Assembly (NCBI GenBank): GCA_003569705.1
Contig: BGOU01000010.1
Span: 109,694 to 173,693 of the forward strand
Origin: Nitrosarchaeum sp.
Lineage (GTDB): Archaea; Thermoproteota; Nitrososphaeria; Nitrososphaerales; Nitrosopumilaceae
DNA length: 64,000 bases
Direction of reading: 5' to 3'
Below are positions 33,367 through 41,662 of the stretch, piece after piece. Both the position numbers and the translations under genes were made by a program. Position 1 is the first letter of the stretch, and each line of letters begins with the position of its first letter. Below the pieces are notes generated by a model. It did no database searches. It worked only from the letters and a program-made list of their open reading frames with translations, and had not been told where the DNA came from.

Positions 33367-34593
33367 CTATTTTTTCTGTTTTTTAATTTGTTGTAGAACC
33401 ATTGGCAAAAATGCACCAACATCAGTCACTATACCTAATGCTTGCCATGTTCCCCTATCCATAAGCTTGGTGACAGTTGGCTGATTGATATCAACTACTA
33501 TAACTTTGACATTTGCAGGCAACATATTTCCAGTTGCAATGGAATGTAACATTGTAGAAATCATAATCACCATATTTGCATCCTTGAGAATTTTTTTGTA
33601 TTCTCTTTGTGCTTCTGTCACATCTGTAATTACATCAGGTAATGGACCATCGTCACGAATAGAGCCTGCCAATACGAATGGAATTTTATTTTTTACACAC
33701 TGGTACATTATCCCACGTGTTAGTTTTTTTGTTTTAACCATGTTTGCAATAGAGCCGGCACGAAAAACTGCGTTTATCGTATCCATATGATTTCGATGTC
33801 CATGGTATGCCAGAGTTGCATCATGAACATTCATTCCAAGTGATGTTCCCAATGTGGCGTATTCTATATCGTGAACTGCCAAAGCATTTCCAGCCAAAAC
33901 CCCGTCAATAAATCCCAGTTTGATCAATTCTGCAACTGCGTCTGCGGCACCCGTATGAACTATGGCAGGACCACCAACAATTATGATTTTTCCACCAGCC
34001 TTTTTTGTCTTGTAGATATCTTCTGCCACTTTATTTGCAATGTGCTGAGTTGGTCGCTCACTGGAACTAGAGCTTCCCATAAATTCAAAGACGTTTACTC
34101 CCTCTCTTGGACGCTCAGGTGGGGTGATTTTGATTCCGCCCTCGCCAACTATTATCTTGTCTCCTTTTTTTATATCCCTTACAGGTACGCAAAATGCCCT
34201 GTTATTTTTAAACACAATACATTTGTCCATCATCATATTTTCAACTTGAATCCATTTTTCATTATGGAAAACTTGGGTATGATTATTTGTGGTACTGTAA
34301 AAATCATCAGGCATCACCATATCTTTTGGTGATTTTTTTAGTAAAATTTCTTTTTGTATTTTTGAGACTGCGCCTTCTCGATAAATTGTTTTTAAAATTT
34401 CATCTAGATGCTTTTGATTCTTTCCAGTAATGGATAGTCTGGCATATGATGGATCCTTTTTCTTTTTACCGATACTGATTTCTTCTACTTGAAATTCACC
34501 GTGAAGATCCATGATTTTATCAAATATTTTTGTGAGAATTGATGAATCAATAAGATGTCCGCTAACTTCAATCTCTTGTGAAAACTTTGCCAT
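33367..34593 (-). CDS. LOR/SDH-family protein (TIGR00300-like, possible ornithine cyclodeaminase)
   Basis: A protein of 408 residues. The N-terminal domain (SQEIEVSGHLIDSSILTKIF, then GEFQVEEISIGKKKKDPSYAR) is the LOR/SDH conserved region. The C-terminal Rossmann-like part has KIIIVGGPAIVHTGAADAV, DGVLAGNALAVHDIEYATLG, FVLAGSIRDDGPLPDV and MISTMLHSIATGNMLP. A methanogen member of this family has been described as an archaeal ornithine cyclodeaminase, and related cyanobacterial domains act on arginine and ornithine. Ornithine to proline conversion is therefore a reasonable inference. Family knowledge is from memory. Confidence 0.8.
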   Translation of the reverse strand: MAKFSQEIEVSGHLIDSSILTKIFDKIMDLHGEFQVEEISIGKKKKDPSYARLSITGKNQKHLDEILKTIYREGAVSKIQKEILLKKSPKDMVMPDDFYSTTNNHTQVFHNEKWIQVENMMMDKCIVFKNNRAFCVPVRDIKKGDKIIVGEGGIKITPPERPREGVNVFEFMGSSSSSERPTQHIANKVAEDIYKTKKAGGKIIIVGGPAIVHTGAADAVAELIKLGFIDGVLAGNALAVHDIEYATLGTSLGMNVHDATLAYHGHRNHMDTINAVFRAGSIANMVKTKKLTRGIMYQCVKNKIPFVLAGSIRDDGPLPDVITDVTEAQREYKKILKDANMVIMISTMLHSIATGNMLPANVKVIVVDINQPTVTKLMDRGTWQALGIVTDVGAFLPMVLQQIKKQKK

Positions 34594-34673
34594 TTGTTAT
34601 TCTAAATAGGATGATAACAAAAGCTTTACGCTGATTTTTTTTGACTATACTTGGTAAAAAATTGTCAATCTGA

Positions 34674-35021
34674 CTAAACCGGAAGTATTACCTTGCCTTT
34701 GTATTCTAAAATATTGTCTTTTTGAAATAAATTCTCGAGAATTTCTTTTTGCTCCTTTGTAACTCCCTGAACAATTGTTTTAGAAATACCGTTTTTATCT
34801 ACCAGTGCAAGTATGTATCCGCTGTTATCTGTTAAAACAAATCCTGCTGATTCATCAACAAATGCGTATAGGTTTTCCTCCCCAACTGGCTCCCACACAT
34901 TTGATTTGTTATCCCTCAATGCAAGTGCAGGCATTGCCTTACCATTGGTTAATTTGTTTAGATATTCTCTTGCACTTGCAACTCTTTTTTGCCCTGTTTT
35001 TAAAGCCAGAAAATATTGCAC
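34674..35021 (-). CDS. Uncharacterised protein, 115 aa
   Basis: Probably starts at the GTG at 35021 (MQYFLALKTGQKRVASAREY). Beta-rich middle (ENLYAFVDESAGFVLTDNSG, YILALVDKNGISKTIV) and a helical C-terminus, no membrane segment. No family recognised. Follows the LOR/SDH gene on the same strand. Confidence 0.55.
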   Translation of the reverse strand: MQYFLALKTGQKRVASAREYLNKLTNGKAMPALALRDNKSNVWEPVGEENLYAFVDESAGFVLTDNSGYILALVDKNGISKTIVQGVTKEQKEILENLFQKDNILEYKGKVILPV

Positions 35022-35172
35022 GACTCAATGAAGATATGATTGTTATAAAAACAATGTCTCAAAAGACGAGATTTTTCTAAATCTGATATACCTCATACTC
35101 TTACATGAAAAGAATTGCTGTGCATGTCAATTTTAAAATCTGTCCCAATCCTTAAGTTTCTACAATACGTGA

Positions 35173-35916
35173 TTGTTATTATTGTCATACAAAGAAAATG
35201 ATATTGAAAAAACAACATTAGAACATGCCCAAAAACCACATGAGTACGTACATGTATTGACTGATGAAATATGTACTGCATTTAAAATTGAATTTAATGG
35301 ATTTTTAAAGAAAAACCCACGAATTGTTGATGAATCAAGTACAATAGAACTAATCACTAATGGGATGAAAAAATATGGAAATAGATACATTGGCACTTTT
35401 GATTCATTTGTTTTTGAGAGACCTCATCCAAAGAGGTTCATTTCCAGGTGTTCATATGATGAATTGGTAGCGGTATTCAAATGGAGATGTAAAAACAATA
35501 ATGATGAAACAGACATGTCTGATTATGACACTACTATAATATGGGATAATAATTTATCAACGCAGTCCATTTTAAAAAGAAAGTTTCTGCACATTGGTTT
35601 GGAATTGCAGTCAATGTATCCACGTACAACAAATCCCAGTGATCCTGATTATGAATCTCATAAATTAGAATTACAAATGGGACCGCCTTCAGAATTTATT
35701 GGACCAAATGGAAAACCATTTGGAAATTTTAAGATGAGGCTGATTTACGATTATATTTTGATACTACTTTATTTAATACACTATGTGGATTATGATGATA
35801 AATCATTAAAATCAATACTCCACAAACAGATAAAATCTTATGAAAATTATACCACACTCCCAGAATTTAAAATGGATGAATTAAACGAAATAATTGATGC
35901 AGTTGCCAAAGATTAG
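35173..35916 (+). CDS. Uncharacterised protein, 247 aa
   Basis: Starts at TTG or the next in-frame codons near 35173. It is soluble, helical, with a KPHEYVHVLTDEICTAFKIE segment, FVFERPHPKRFISRCSYDEL in the middle and a hydrophobic helix (IYDYILILLYLIHYVDYDD) near the C-terminus. Histidines and acidic residues occur but no recognisable catalytic pattern. Family unknown. Confidence 0.55.
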   Translation: MLLLSYKENDIEKTTLEHAQKPHEYVHVLTDEICTAFKIEFNGFLKKNPRIVDESSTIELITNGMKKYGNRYIGTFDSFVFERPHPKRFISRCSYDELVAVFKWRCKNNNDETDMSDYDTTIIWDNNLSTQSILKRKFLHIGLELQSMYPRTTNPSDPDYESHKLELQMGPPSEFIGPNGKPFGNFKMRLIYDYILILLYLIHYVDYDDKSLKSILHKQIKSYENYTTLPEFKMDELNEIIDAVAKD

Positions 35917-36046
35917 TTTCTAAACTATTTTGATAAACCCAAATGCATTCCATGAGAAATTATGACAAATCCATCATAAAACAATGATTATTGTCTGCCA
36001 TATTTTGATAGAGAAGATTGTTATATCTTTGAAATTAGATAAACTC

Positions 36047-36328
36047 ATGCCTCTTACAAATAATGTGATAATAAAATTAAATGAAATCACCACCATGATT
36101 GAAGACAAAAGTAATCTAAAAGAACAAGAGATAGAAGAGATCAAATCTATTTTCAGAGACATTCTCAAAAGTGGAGAAAGATATGATGTGGATGACATTG
36201 AATCATGGTTTGAAAATGAAGGTAGCTGGTCAAACAAGGCATCAAGAATCAGAGTGATAAATCTCTCCCATTACATCCAAGACAAATATGAACAAACAGC
36301 AAGACTGCGAATCATTACTGATGATTAA
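36047..36328 (+). CDS. Uncharacterised helical protein, about 93 aa
   Basis: The frame starts at 35984 with an unlikely hydrophobic leader. The ATG at 36047 (MPLTNNVIIKLNEITTMIED) is a better start. The remainder is charged and helical (KEQEIEEIKSIFRDILKSGE, YDVDDIESWFENEGSW). No family recognised. Confidence 0.5.
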   Translation: MPLTNNVIIKLNEITTMIEDKSNLKEQEIEEIKSIFRDILKSGERYDVDDIESWFENEGSWSNKASRIRVINLSHYIQDKYEQTARLRIITDD

Positions 36329-36343
36329 ATAAGATTATAAAAA

Positions 36344-36571
36344 TTAAATTTCCAATTGTTCTAAGAGTCTTCCAACTATCAATGCATTTTCCTTTCTTTC
36401 ATCTAGTATTTTTGTCACTCTTTGATTTTTTGTTTTATCACTAGAGGAAATTATTTGAAAATATTCTTCATCCAAGTCATTATTTGCTTGTAATCTCTTG
36501 ATTACTTCAAAAAGTATTCCAATGACTTGTTTTTGTGCTTCAATTAATTCATCTTTACCTTTTTCAGACAT
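36344..36571 (-). CDS. Small helical protein, 75 aa, next to HD gene
   Basis: Helix-rich and acidic/basic mixed (MSEKGKDELIEAQKQVIGIL, then DERKENALIVGRLLEQLEI). The ATG at 36571 is three bases from the stop of the HD-domain gene on the same strand. This suggests one transcript. Function unknown. Confidence 0.5.
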   Translation of the reverse strand: MSEKGKDELIEAQKQVIGILFEVIKRLQANNDLDEEYFQIISSSDKTKNQRVTKILDERKENALIVGRLLEQLEI

Positions 36572-36574
36572 GGT

Positions 36575-37132
36575 TTATTTTTCCAATATTTTGCTAAATA
36601 ATTCCAATAACTTTGGATCCTTTATTTCATTTTTTGCAGAATTGAAAAAAGAGTCCAATCTTTCTTTAGAATACCCCTCATTAGAATAAATTTTTGCCTG
36701 TAATGTCATTTCCAACTTGTCTAACTGATGAACTAATTTTGCTTCTTTAGAGTTATTTGTTTGGTATTCATCCCAAAGAAAACAGTATTGTTTTTGAAGT
36801 GATAAAGGTAAATCATTTAGAATTTTTTTCATTGTGCTGTTTTCTAAGATTATTTTTTCTTCTTTTGTAATTTGTTCTGGAGTGATATCCCCTGTTGTGG
36901 ATTCCGCTAAATCATGCAAAAGAATCATTTTTAAAATTTTTCCAGTGTTGTAATTTTCTAAATCTGAAAAGATCATTCCCATTATGGCCATAGAAAATGT
37001 GTGGTCTGCAACAGATTCTGGTTTGTCTATGGATAATTTATCAATCCAACCTTGCCGTGGAATCTTTTTTAGATTTGCAGATGTATGAAAAAAATCAAGA
37101 ATCATGATCGTAGAATTTTCTGCATGTTGCAT
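36575..37132 (-). CDS. HD-domain hydrolase (YfbR/HDDC2-like nucleotidase)
   Basis: A protein of 185 residues; ATG at 37132, with 37105 (MILDFFHTSANL) as an alternative. The HD residues are SVADHTFSMAIMGMIF, LLHDLAESTTGDITPEQI and the later HQLDKLEMTLQAKIYS. The order H..HD..D fits the YfbR/HDDC2 group of 5'-deoxynucleotidases that dephosphorylate dNMPs. The physiological substrate is inferred. The small gene at 36344 follows it closely. Confidence 0.85.
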   Translation of the reverse strand: MQHAENSTIMILDFFHTSANLKKIPRQGWIDKLSIDKPESVADHTFSMAIMGMIFSDLENYNTGKILKMILLHDLAESTTGDITPEQITKEEKIILENSTMKKILNDLPLSLQKQYCFLWDEYQTNNSKEAKLVHQLDKLEMTLQAKIYSNEGYSKERLDSFFNSAKNEIKDPKLLELFSKILEK

Positions 37133-37302
37133 TTCAATCCAAAATTATAATTAATGATATCTGCATTGCGGGTTAGTTTGGGGCTATCTTCAAATGAATA
37201 ATCATAATATCGAAAAATAACATTAGACAATAATCATATTTGCAAGTAAATGGTAATAAATAATTCGAACAACATAATAGTTTAAGGCATTTTCATACAA
37301 TA

Positions 37303-37839
37303 TTGAAAATTTACACAAAAACAGGGGATGATGGAACCACTGGATTACAAGGGAATTCCAGGGTATCAAAATCACATCCAAGAATAATTGCTTATGGTAC
37401 AATTGATGAAGCAAATGCAGTATTGGGGATAATATCATCTTATGAATTAGATGAAGACATTGCAGGACTGTTAAATTTAATTCAAAATGAATTGTTCATA
37501 GTTGGTGCTGATCTTTCAAATCCAAAATTAGAAGATGAAAAAAACAGAGTCACATCAGATATGATATACAATTTAGAAAAAAACATTGACAAATATGACG
37601 AAGAGTTGTCTCCTCTAACTAATTTTATCTTGCCAGGCGGTAATACTATATCATCTCAACTTCATCATGTCAGAACAGTTATTCGAAGAGCTGAGACATG
37701 TATCATACTTTTAAGTGAACAAGAAAAAATCAACAATAACTGTATCAAATATGTTAATCGTTTATCTGATCTTTTTTTTGTTTTAGGACGTGTATCAAAT
37801 AAAAGAAGTGGACAAAATGACATAATTTGGAAAGTCTAG
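37303..37839 (+). CDS. Cob(I)alamin adenosyltransferase, PduO type
   Basis: A protein of 178 residues from TTG at 37303. The N-terminal ATP loop KIYTKTGDDGTTGLQGNSRVSK is diagnostic. Family residues continue as GTIDEANAVLGI, NELFIVGADLS, FILPGGN and the RTVIRRAETCIIL helix. It transfers adenosyl from ATP to cob(I)alamin, giving adenosylcobalamin, in the cytosol. Consistent with the cbtBA cobalt uptake genes at 20 kb, although unlinked. The gene is alone between the HD gene and a small ORF. Confidence 0.94.
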   Translation: MKIYTKTGDDGTTGLQGNSRVSKSHPRIIAYGTIDEANAVLGIISSYELDEDIAGLLNLIQNELFIVGADLSNPKLEDEKNRVTSDMIYNLEKNIDKYDEELSPLTNFILPGGNTISSQLHHVRTVIRRAETCIILLSEQEKINNNCIKYVNRLSDLFFVLGRVSNKRSGQNDIIWKV

Positions 37840-38012
37840 TTATCAGTTGACTATTTTGTGCGGTTCATTTATTATTGAATAAATTAAATCAGGCTCTGCA
37901 AATAATGGATTTATTTCACATATTATTTTAAAACATGAGCACTTGTTTGTGTGGCTATCTGTTTATTTCGAAGTCTTTATTTCTCCCCATTTATGTAATC
38001 TAGTGAGTACAA

Positions 38013-38135
38013 ATGGGCATAAATTATGTTGAAAAACAAATGAAAAAATTATTGGTCGAAGAGCAGGAAAAATTAGAACAGGAAGTACAAGAGGCAGTCA
38101 GAAATAAATTAAAAAAAATGACTCCATTGGACTAA
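38013..38135 (+). CDS. Small charged helical protein, 40 aa
   Basis: ATG at 38013, TAA at 38133-38135. The product (MGINYVEKQMKKLLVEEQEK, then QEVQEAVRNKLKKM) is a single amphipathic charged helix. Coiled-coil-like. Its residue pattern looks coding rather than random. Function unknown. Confidence 0.5.
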   Translation: MGINYVEKQMKKLLVEEQEKLEQEVQEAVRNKLKKMTPLD

Positions 38136-38242
38136 TTTTTATTAAATATTGTTAGTATTGTTTTTTATTTCTTAATCTTATTTGACTCTGTATTAATTCA
38201 TAATTTCATGTATTTTTGCCATATTAATATGAGAAAGACAAC

Positions 38243-38250
38243 TTTTAATT
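38243..38250 (+). promoter_or_regulatory. TATA-like element of the tRNA-Phe gene
   Basis: TTTTAATT sits about 26-33 bases upstream of the tRNA 5' end at 38276, the usual archaeal distance from a TATA box. It is preceded by GA-rich bases that may serve as a BRE. Assignment by position only. Confidence 0.45.
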
Positions 38251-38275
38251 CCTCAACCCAAGGCAAATTCGTTGT

Positions 38276-38349
38276 GCCAGCGTAGCTCAGCCTGGGAGAG
38301 CACTCGGCTGAAGACCGGGCCGTCGGGCGTTCAAATCCCCCCGCTGGCA
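38276..38349 (+). tRNA. tRNA-Phe (anticodon GAA)
   Basis: Acceptor GCCAGCG pairs with CGCTGGC, followed by discriminator A; no CCA is encoded. D-arm GCTC/GAGC, anticodon stem CTCGG/CCGGG with loop CTGAAGA, so anticodon GAA reads Phe. The T-loop is TTCAAAT. The T-stem has one C-C mismatch (38328 against 38338) where a run of G would be expected. Otherwise the cloverleaf is complete at 74 bases and without an intron. Confidence 0.95.
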
Positions 38350-38486
38350 TCTTTTACTTTTTGTTGGATACAAGTTCAAAAATAACATCCATACTTCAAA
38401 AACATCTAGTCTTAAATTCTAAATTTTTAAAAAAATTATTCTACATAATATTTAAAAACAGGGTAACCTCTTGTTTTTCGACATTA

Positions 38487-38786
38487 ATGGCTGAAAAAAA
38501 GGTAGTAAAGAAAACATCATCAAAGACAATCGCACCAAAGGCCAAAGTAACCACACCAAAGGCCAAAGTAACCACACCAAAGGCCAAAGTAACCACACCA
38601 AAGGCCAAAGTAACCACACCAAAGGCCAAAGTAGCAAAATCAAAGCCTAAAAAATCAAAAGAAGGTCAAAGTGATGATATGGGTATTGTAATAGTTGATG
38701 ACGATATCACCATTGATCAAGAAAAAGTAAATGAAGAAAGAAGGGCATATCTTGAAGAGTCTAGATCTCAAGATGCGTATGACTAA
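38487..38786 (+). CDS. Histone-H1-like protein with PKAKVTT repeats
   Basis: A protein of 99 residues from the ATG at 38487; an upstream in-frame ATG at 38361 adds an unlikely hydrophobic leader. Residues 1-16 are basic, then the heptad PKAKVTT is repeated about five times, followed by KSKPKKSKEG. The C-terminal 40 residues are acidic (IVIVDDDITIDQEKVNEERR). The Pro/Lys/Ala repeats resemble H1-type tails, suggesting DNA or RNA compaction. The acidic end may be regulatory or bind a partner. Function inferred. Confidence 0.65.
   Translation: MAEKKVVKKTSSKTIAPKAKVTTPKAKVTTPKAKVTTPKAKVTTPKAKVAKSKPKKSKEGQSDDMGIVIVDDDITIDQEKVNEERRAYLEESRSQDAYD
38533..38633 (+). repeat. 21-base tandem repeat, 4.8 perfect copies, inside the H1-like gene
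   Basis: Identical 21-base units start at 38533, 38554, 38575, 38596 and 38617 (the last one 17 bases). Each unit codes for seven residues (PKAKVTT). Perfect identity at DNA level, including synonymous positions, points to recent slippage or unequal crossover, so copy number may vary among strains. Confidence 0.9.
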
Positions 38787-38822
38787 AGCAATCTTTATTC
38801 GATCCAGTCCCACATACCAAAT

Positions 38823-39062
38823 ATGAAAGCACTGTGTTTGATTACTGTAAAACCTGGTAAAGTAGACATTGTAGTTGAAATTCTCAAGAAAAAACGCAAA
38901 ATAATAAAAAATGTGATGATAGTTACGGGCAGAGCAGACGTTACTGCGGTATTAAATGGTAATATTGATGAGATCAACAACACCGTGATAGATTTTAAAA
39001 AAATTAAGGAAATTGTAACTACGGAGACATTAATTGAAGTGGAGGTAAATATGGGATGGTAA
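38823..39062 (+). CDS. Stand-alone Lrp/AsnC-type RAM domain protein 1
   Basis: A protein of 79 residues. MKALCLITVKPGKVDIVVEIL starts the beta-alpha-beta-beta-alpha-beta fold, VTGRADVTAVLNGNIDEINN holds the ligand-binding G-x-xD turn, and TTETLIEVEVNMGW ends it. It is the effector-sensing module of Lrp/AsnC regulators without the helix-turn-helix. It overlaps the next gene by seven bases and probably forms mixed oligomers with it. The ligand may be an amino acid, by family analogy. Confidence 0.75.
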   Translation: MKALCLITVKPGKVDIVVEILKKKRKIIKNVMIVTGRADVTAVLNGNIDEINNTVIDFKKIKEIVTTETLIEVEVNMGW

Positions 39063-39274
39063 GGGCAATCGTATTGGTAAAATCACCTAAAAAATTAATT
39101 GCAGCAAGACTACGCAAGATAAATTCAGTTTATGATTCATTTCCTACAAGTGGTCAATTTGACGCCGTAGCCATTATTGAGGTAGAGGACCTAGGGAAAA
39201 TCAAAGATGTTACTACTCAGATTCAAAAAATTAGTGGCGTAGAAAGAACTGAAACTATGGTGGAAGTTCAATGA
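39056..39274 (+). CDS. Stand-alone Lrp/AsnC-type RAM domain protein 2
   Basis: A protein of 72 residues. VRAIVLVKSPKKLIAARLRKI is the first strand-helix, FPTSGQFDAVAIIEVEDLGK the ligand turn, SGVERTETMVEVQ the last strand. Same fold as the preceding gene and no DNA-binding part. The pair is co-translated (seven-base overlap), and the VOC gene follows 28 bases on. Confidence 0.75.
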   Translation: MVRAIVLVKSPKKLIAARLRKINSVYDSFPTSGQFDAVAIIEVEDLGKIKDVTTQIQKISGVERTETMVEVQ

Positions 39275-39302
39275 CAAAGAATTTAACATACTTTGGAGTA
39301 GG

Positions 39303-39722
39303 GTGCTTGTGAATATCAAAAAGGTCGGAAATGTCATTTTAGCCGTAAAAGACCTTGATAGATCCATAAAATTTTATCATGAAATTATCGGATTACCAAT
39401 AAAAATGCAAAGACGATCATGGGTGGACTTGGGAACTTCGGGTGCTTTATTGAGCTTACATCCAGCATCATTAACTGCTCAACACATAGGCAGTTCTATT
39501 GAAAACGGAATCACAATAGGATTTTTGGTAGGCGATGTTGCATCTGCAGTTGAAGAATTAAAATCAAAAGGAGTAAAAATTCATCGAGACATTGTAGATA
39601 AAGATGCAGGAAAAAATGCAGTCATTTTAGACCCTGATGATTATCTCATTTCATTATTTGAGCCAACATTTGAAGATAAAGCAGAGCAGACAAGTGGATA
39701 CCACGGATTTACTCCAGCTTAG
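39303..39722 (+). CDS. VOC-family (glyoxalase/bleomycin-resistance-like) protein
   Basis: A protein of 139 residues from GTG at 39303 or 39309. VGNVILAVKDLDRSIKFYHEIIGLP opens the beta-alpha-beta fold, WVDLGTSGALLSLHPA and the GITIGFLVGDVASAVEELKSKGV repeat follow. The end DKDAGKNAVILDPDDYLISLFEP has the usual metal-ligand Glu. It may be a dioxygenase, epimerase or glyoxalase; the substrate is not predictable. Overlaps the convergent DUF6659-like gene by four bases. Confidence 0.85.
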   Translation: MLVNIKKVGNVILAVKDLDRSIKFYHEIIGLPIKMQRRSWVDLGTSGALLSLHPASLTAQHIGSSIENGITIGFLVGDVASAVEELKSKGVKIHRDIVDKDAGKNAVILDPDDYLISLFEPTFEDKAEQTSGYHGFTPA

Positions 39723-40105
39723 ATTATTTTTTTAATAGACTCGATTATTTTATCCATCTTTTTTTCTGTTCTATCAATTGATGTATAATACGTCATGTCA
39801 TCTTTTTGGAAAATCACAATAGATACTTTTTGGTGTTGAAGTAAGACATAATCTAATTTCCCAATTGCACTTACCGTATCTTTTCTTAATGTCATCAATG
39901 TCGAGATTATAAAAAATTCGTTTTTGACTTGCTCTGATTTTAACAGTGGTTTTACATTAGGTCTGACAATTCCAGTTAATGTTCTACCATATGCATTTAC
40001 CACACCTGCATATCGTACACTATCAGATATTTGAAGAATACTCTGACATTTTTTTTTATATTGAATTATTTCATCTTTCCATATTTCAGCAGGAGTCTTT
40101 ACCAT
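39719..40105 (-). CDS. DUF6659-like protein, 128 aa
   Basis: Starts MVKTPAEIWKDEIIQYKKKC. It has the VRYAGVVNAYGRTLTGIVRP segment, then EFFIISTLMTLRKDTVSAIG and a beta-rich C-terminus (QKVSIVIFQKDDMTYYTSID). These match, as I recall, a thaumarchaeal family called DUF6659, which may resemble roadblock/profilin-type folds. Function unknown, probably a small regulator or scaffold. Several related copies are usual per genome. Confidence 0.65.
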   Translation of the reverse strand: MVKTPAEIWKDEIIQYKKKCQSILQISDSVRYAGVVNAYGRTLTGIVRPNVKPLLKSEQVKNEFFIISTLMTLRKDTVSAIGKLDYVLLQHQKVSIVIFQKDDMTYYTSIDRTEKKMDKIIESIKKII

Positions 40106-40202
40106 AATTAAAATTAAATTTGAAATTAATAAGGATTCTTACTAATCTACAAAGTGATTCTTGAAAAATAATCACGTACTAAAAATAATATGCTACAATA
40201 AA

Positions 40203-40589
40203 CTAGTGTGTTCTGGAATTGAATTCTTTTTTCTCATCTAGTTTTTTCTTTAATTCTAGATTCTCTTTTAACAACTTGTCATTTTCTGCCTTTAGTGTGC
40301 TGACTGAATTTTGTCTGCTAAACAGTGGATGTCCAGGAGGAATTAACCCACCAGAATTCATTGTTAATAGCCCAGATGCATATCTCTGATATGACTGCTG
40401 AAATCCTTGTAATTTTTTATTGATTGATGCATTATCTTCAGCAAATTTTTCCTTCATCGGGTTTTCAAAAATTTTAAACATTGGATTGGATAAACCAGGA
40501 GGCAGTCGTGGAAACTGTAAAGCAAGATGAGGTATGTTTGGATTTAATCCATAGATGTCTTTTAGCTGTTTAATCGGTAAATCATCCAT
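40203..40589 (-). CDS. Uncharacterised protein with C-terminal coiled coil, 128 aa
   Basis: Pro-rich N-terminus (PNIPHLALQFPRLPPGLSNP), then a middle with FQQSYQRYASGLLTMNSGG and a C-terminal coiled coil (STLKAENDKLLKENLELKKK). No signal peptide or membrane helix. Family not recognised. Possibly a structural or adaptor protein. Confidence 0.55.
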   Translation of the reverse strand: MDDLPIKQLKDIYGLNPNIPHLALQFPRLPPGLSNPMFKIFENPMKEKFAEDNASINKKLQGFQQSYQRYASGLLTMNSGGLIPPGHPLFSRQNSVSTLKAENDKLLKENLELKKKLDEKKEFNSRTH

Positions 40590-40728
40590 GATAATACCGC
40601 CGTTTTTGCTATATTTTTGCCTTGTCTTTAGGCGTTTGATATACCATATAGCTAATTCAGAGTCATTTTAGCTCAATTTGAGCTGATCGCAGATCCTTAT
40701 AGATTCCCATTTTAGATCGCAATTACGC

Positions 40729-40872
40729 ATGACAGAATCAAAGACATGTATAAGATGCAATAAAAACATCGAAGAAGAAGATCTACATAAAATCATAATT
40801 TATGTGATTCAAGAAAAATTCACAGAGCATCATTATGAGCATGTTGAATGTCCTGGGAAATTTACTGTTTAA
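40729..40872 (+). CDS. Zinc microprotein, 47 aa
   Basis: ATG at 40729, TAA at 40870-40872. CIRCNK at residues 7-12 and FTEHHYEHVECPGK at the C-terminus provide two Cys plus a HHxxH-x2-C set. One zinc ion is plausible. Its stop overlaps the stop of the convergent cyclase gene by four bases. Function unknown. Confidence 0.55.
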   Translation: MTESKTCIRCNKNIEEEDLHKIIIYVIQEKFTEHHYEHVECPGKFTV

Positions 40873-41651
40873 CCAATATGTTCATAAACTTTGTAAATTT
40901 CACCAGTTAATCTTGAACGGTACTTCCATTCGTTGTTTCTCCAAACAATTTCCTTAAATGAACTTTGAGAAACTGGATGTAATCTATGATATACGTCATC
41001 ACCAATTAAAATTTGGTTTGGTTTTGCATGTGATTGTATTTTAGAAGCAATGTTCATTGCAGGACCCATCAAATCTACATGTGAGACATCAGGATTTGAA
41101 CCATATCGGACAACTATACTTTGTCCAAAGTCAACTCCAATTTTTACCATTAAATCTGGATAATCATATTGATTCAAAATAGGATTGATGCCTTTTTGGA
41201 TTACTGTTAGCATTGATTTTGCACAACTTACAGCATTATCTGTGGCCAAAAGAGGATTATCTGTTGCAACAAAGTATCCAATCACTGCATCACCTACAAA
41301 TTTTAAAACATACCCGCCATGAAGAGTAATCATTGATGCCATCTCTTGAGCAAAAGAGCTGATTATAATTGCTAATTTGTCTTCAGGTAATTCCAACGTC
41401 ATTGTAGTTGACCCAACTAAATCAACATACAACACTATGATGTCAATTTTAGAAAAAACATTTTTTCGCAGAAATTTTTCTGACTCATCTGTAATGCCTG
41501 TATATTCATAACCTTGTTTTAATGCACCCCAAATTCGTTTCTGGGTTTCCAAAATCATGGTTTCAGAATCTATGACTCTTTGTTCTTTTTTACCAAGCAA
41601 CACATCTATCAAATTCGGATTTGACTTATCGGATTCATCTATTTTGGACAT
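40869..41651 (-). CDS. Class III adenylate/guanylate cyclase-like protein
   Basis: A protein of 260 residues. The cyclase domain has the first metal Asp in LYVDLVGSTTM and the second in GGYVLKFVGDAVIGYF, whose Lys selects purine. PDLMVKIGVDFGQSIV, then GPAMNIASKIQSHAKPNQILIG follows. In the last motif the Arg expected four residues after Asn is Lys, so activity may be altered. It would make cAMP or cGMP in the cytosol. The zinc microprotein at 41663 lies 11 bases upstream, probably in the same transcript. Confidence 0.85.
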   Translation of the reverse strand: MSKIDESDKSNPNLIDVLLGKKEQRVIDSETMILETQKRIWGALKQGYEYTGITDESEKFLRKNVFSKIDIIVLYVDLVGSTTMTLELPEDKLAIIISSFAQEMASMITLHGGYVLKFVGDAVIGYFVATDNPLLATDNAVSCAKSMLTVIQKGINPILNQYDYPDLMVKIGVDFGQSIVVRYGSNPDVSHVDLMGPAMNIASKIQSHAKPNQILIGDDVYHRLHPVSQSSFKEIVWRNNEWKYRSRLTGEIYKVYEHIG

Positions 41652-41662
41652 TTTTTATCATC

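Noticed and set aside
38361..38486. N-terminal extension of the H1-like protein
   Set aside because: Hydrophobic leader with no fit to the basic domain; the ATG at 38487 is much better.
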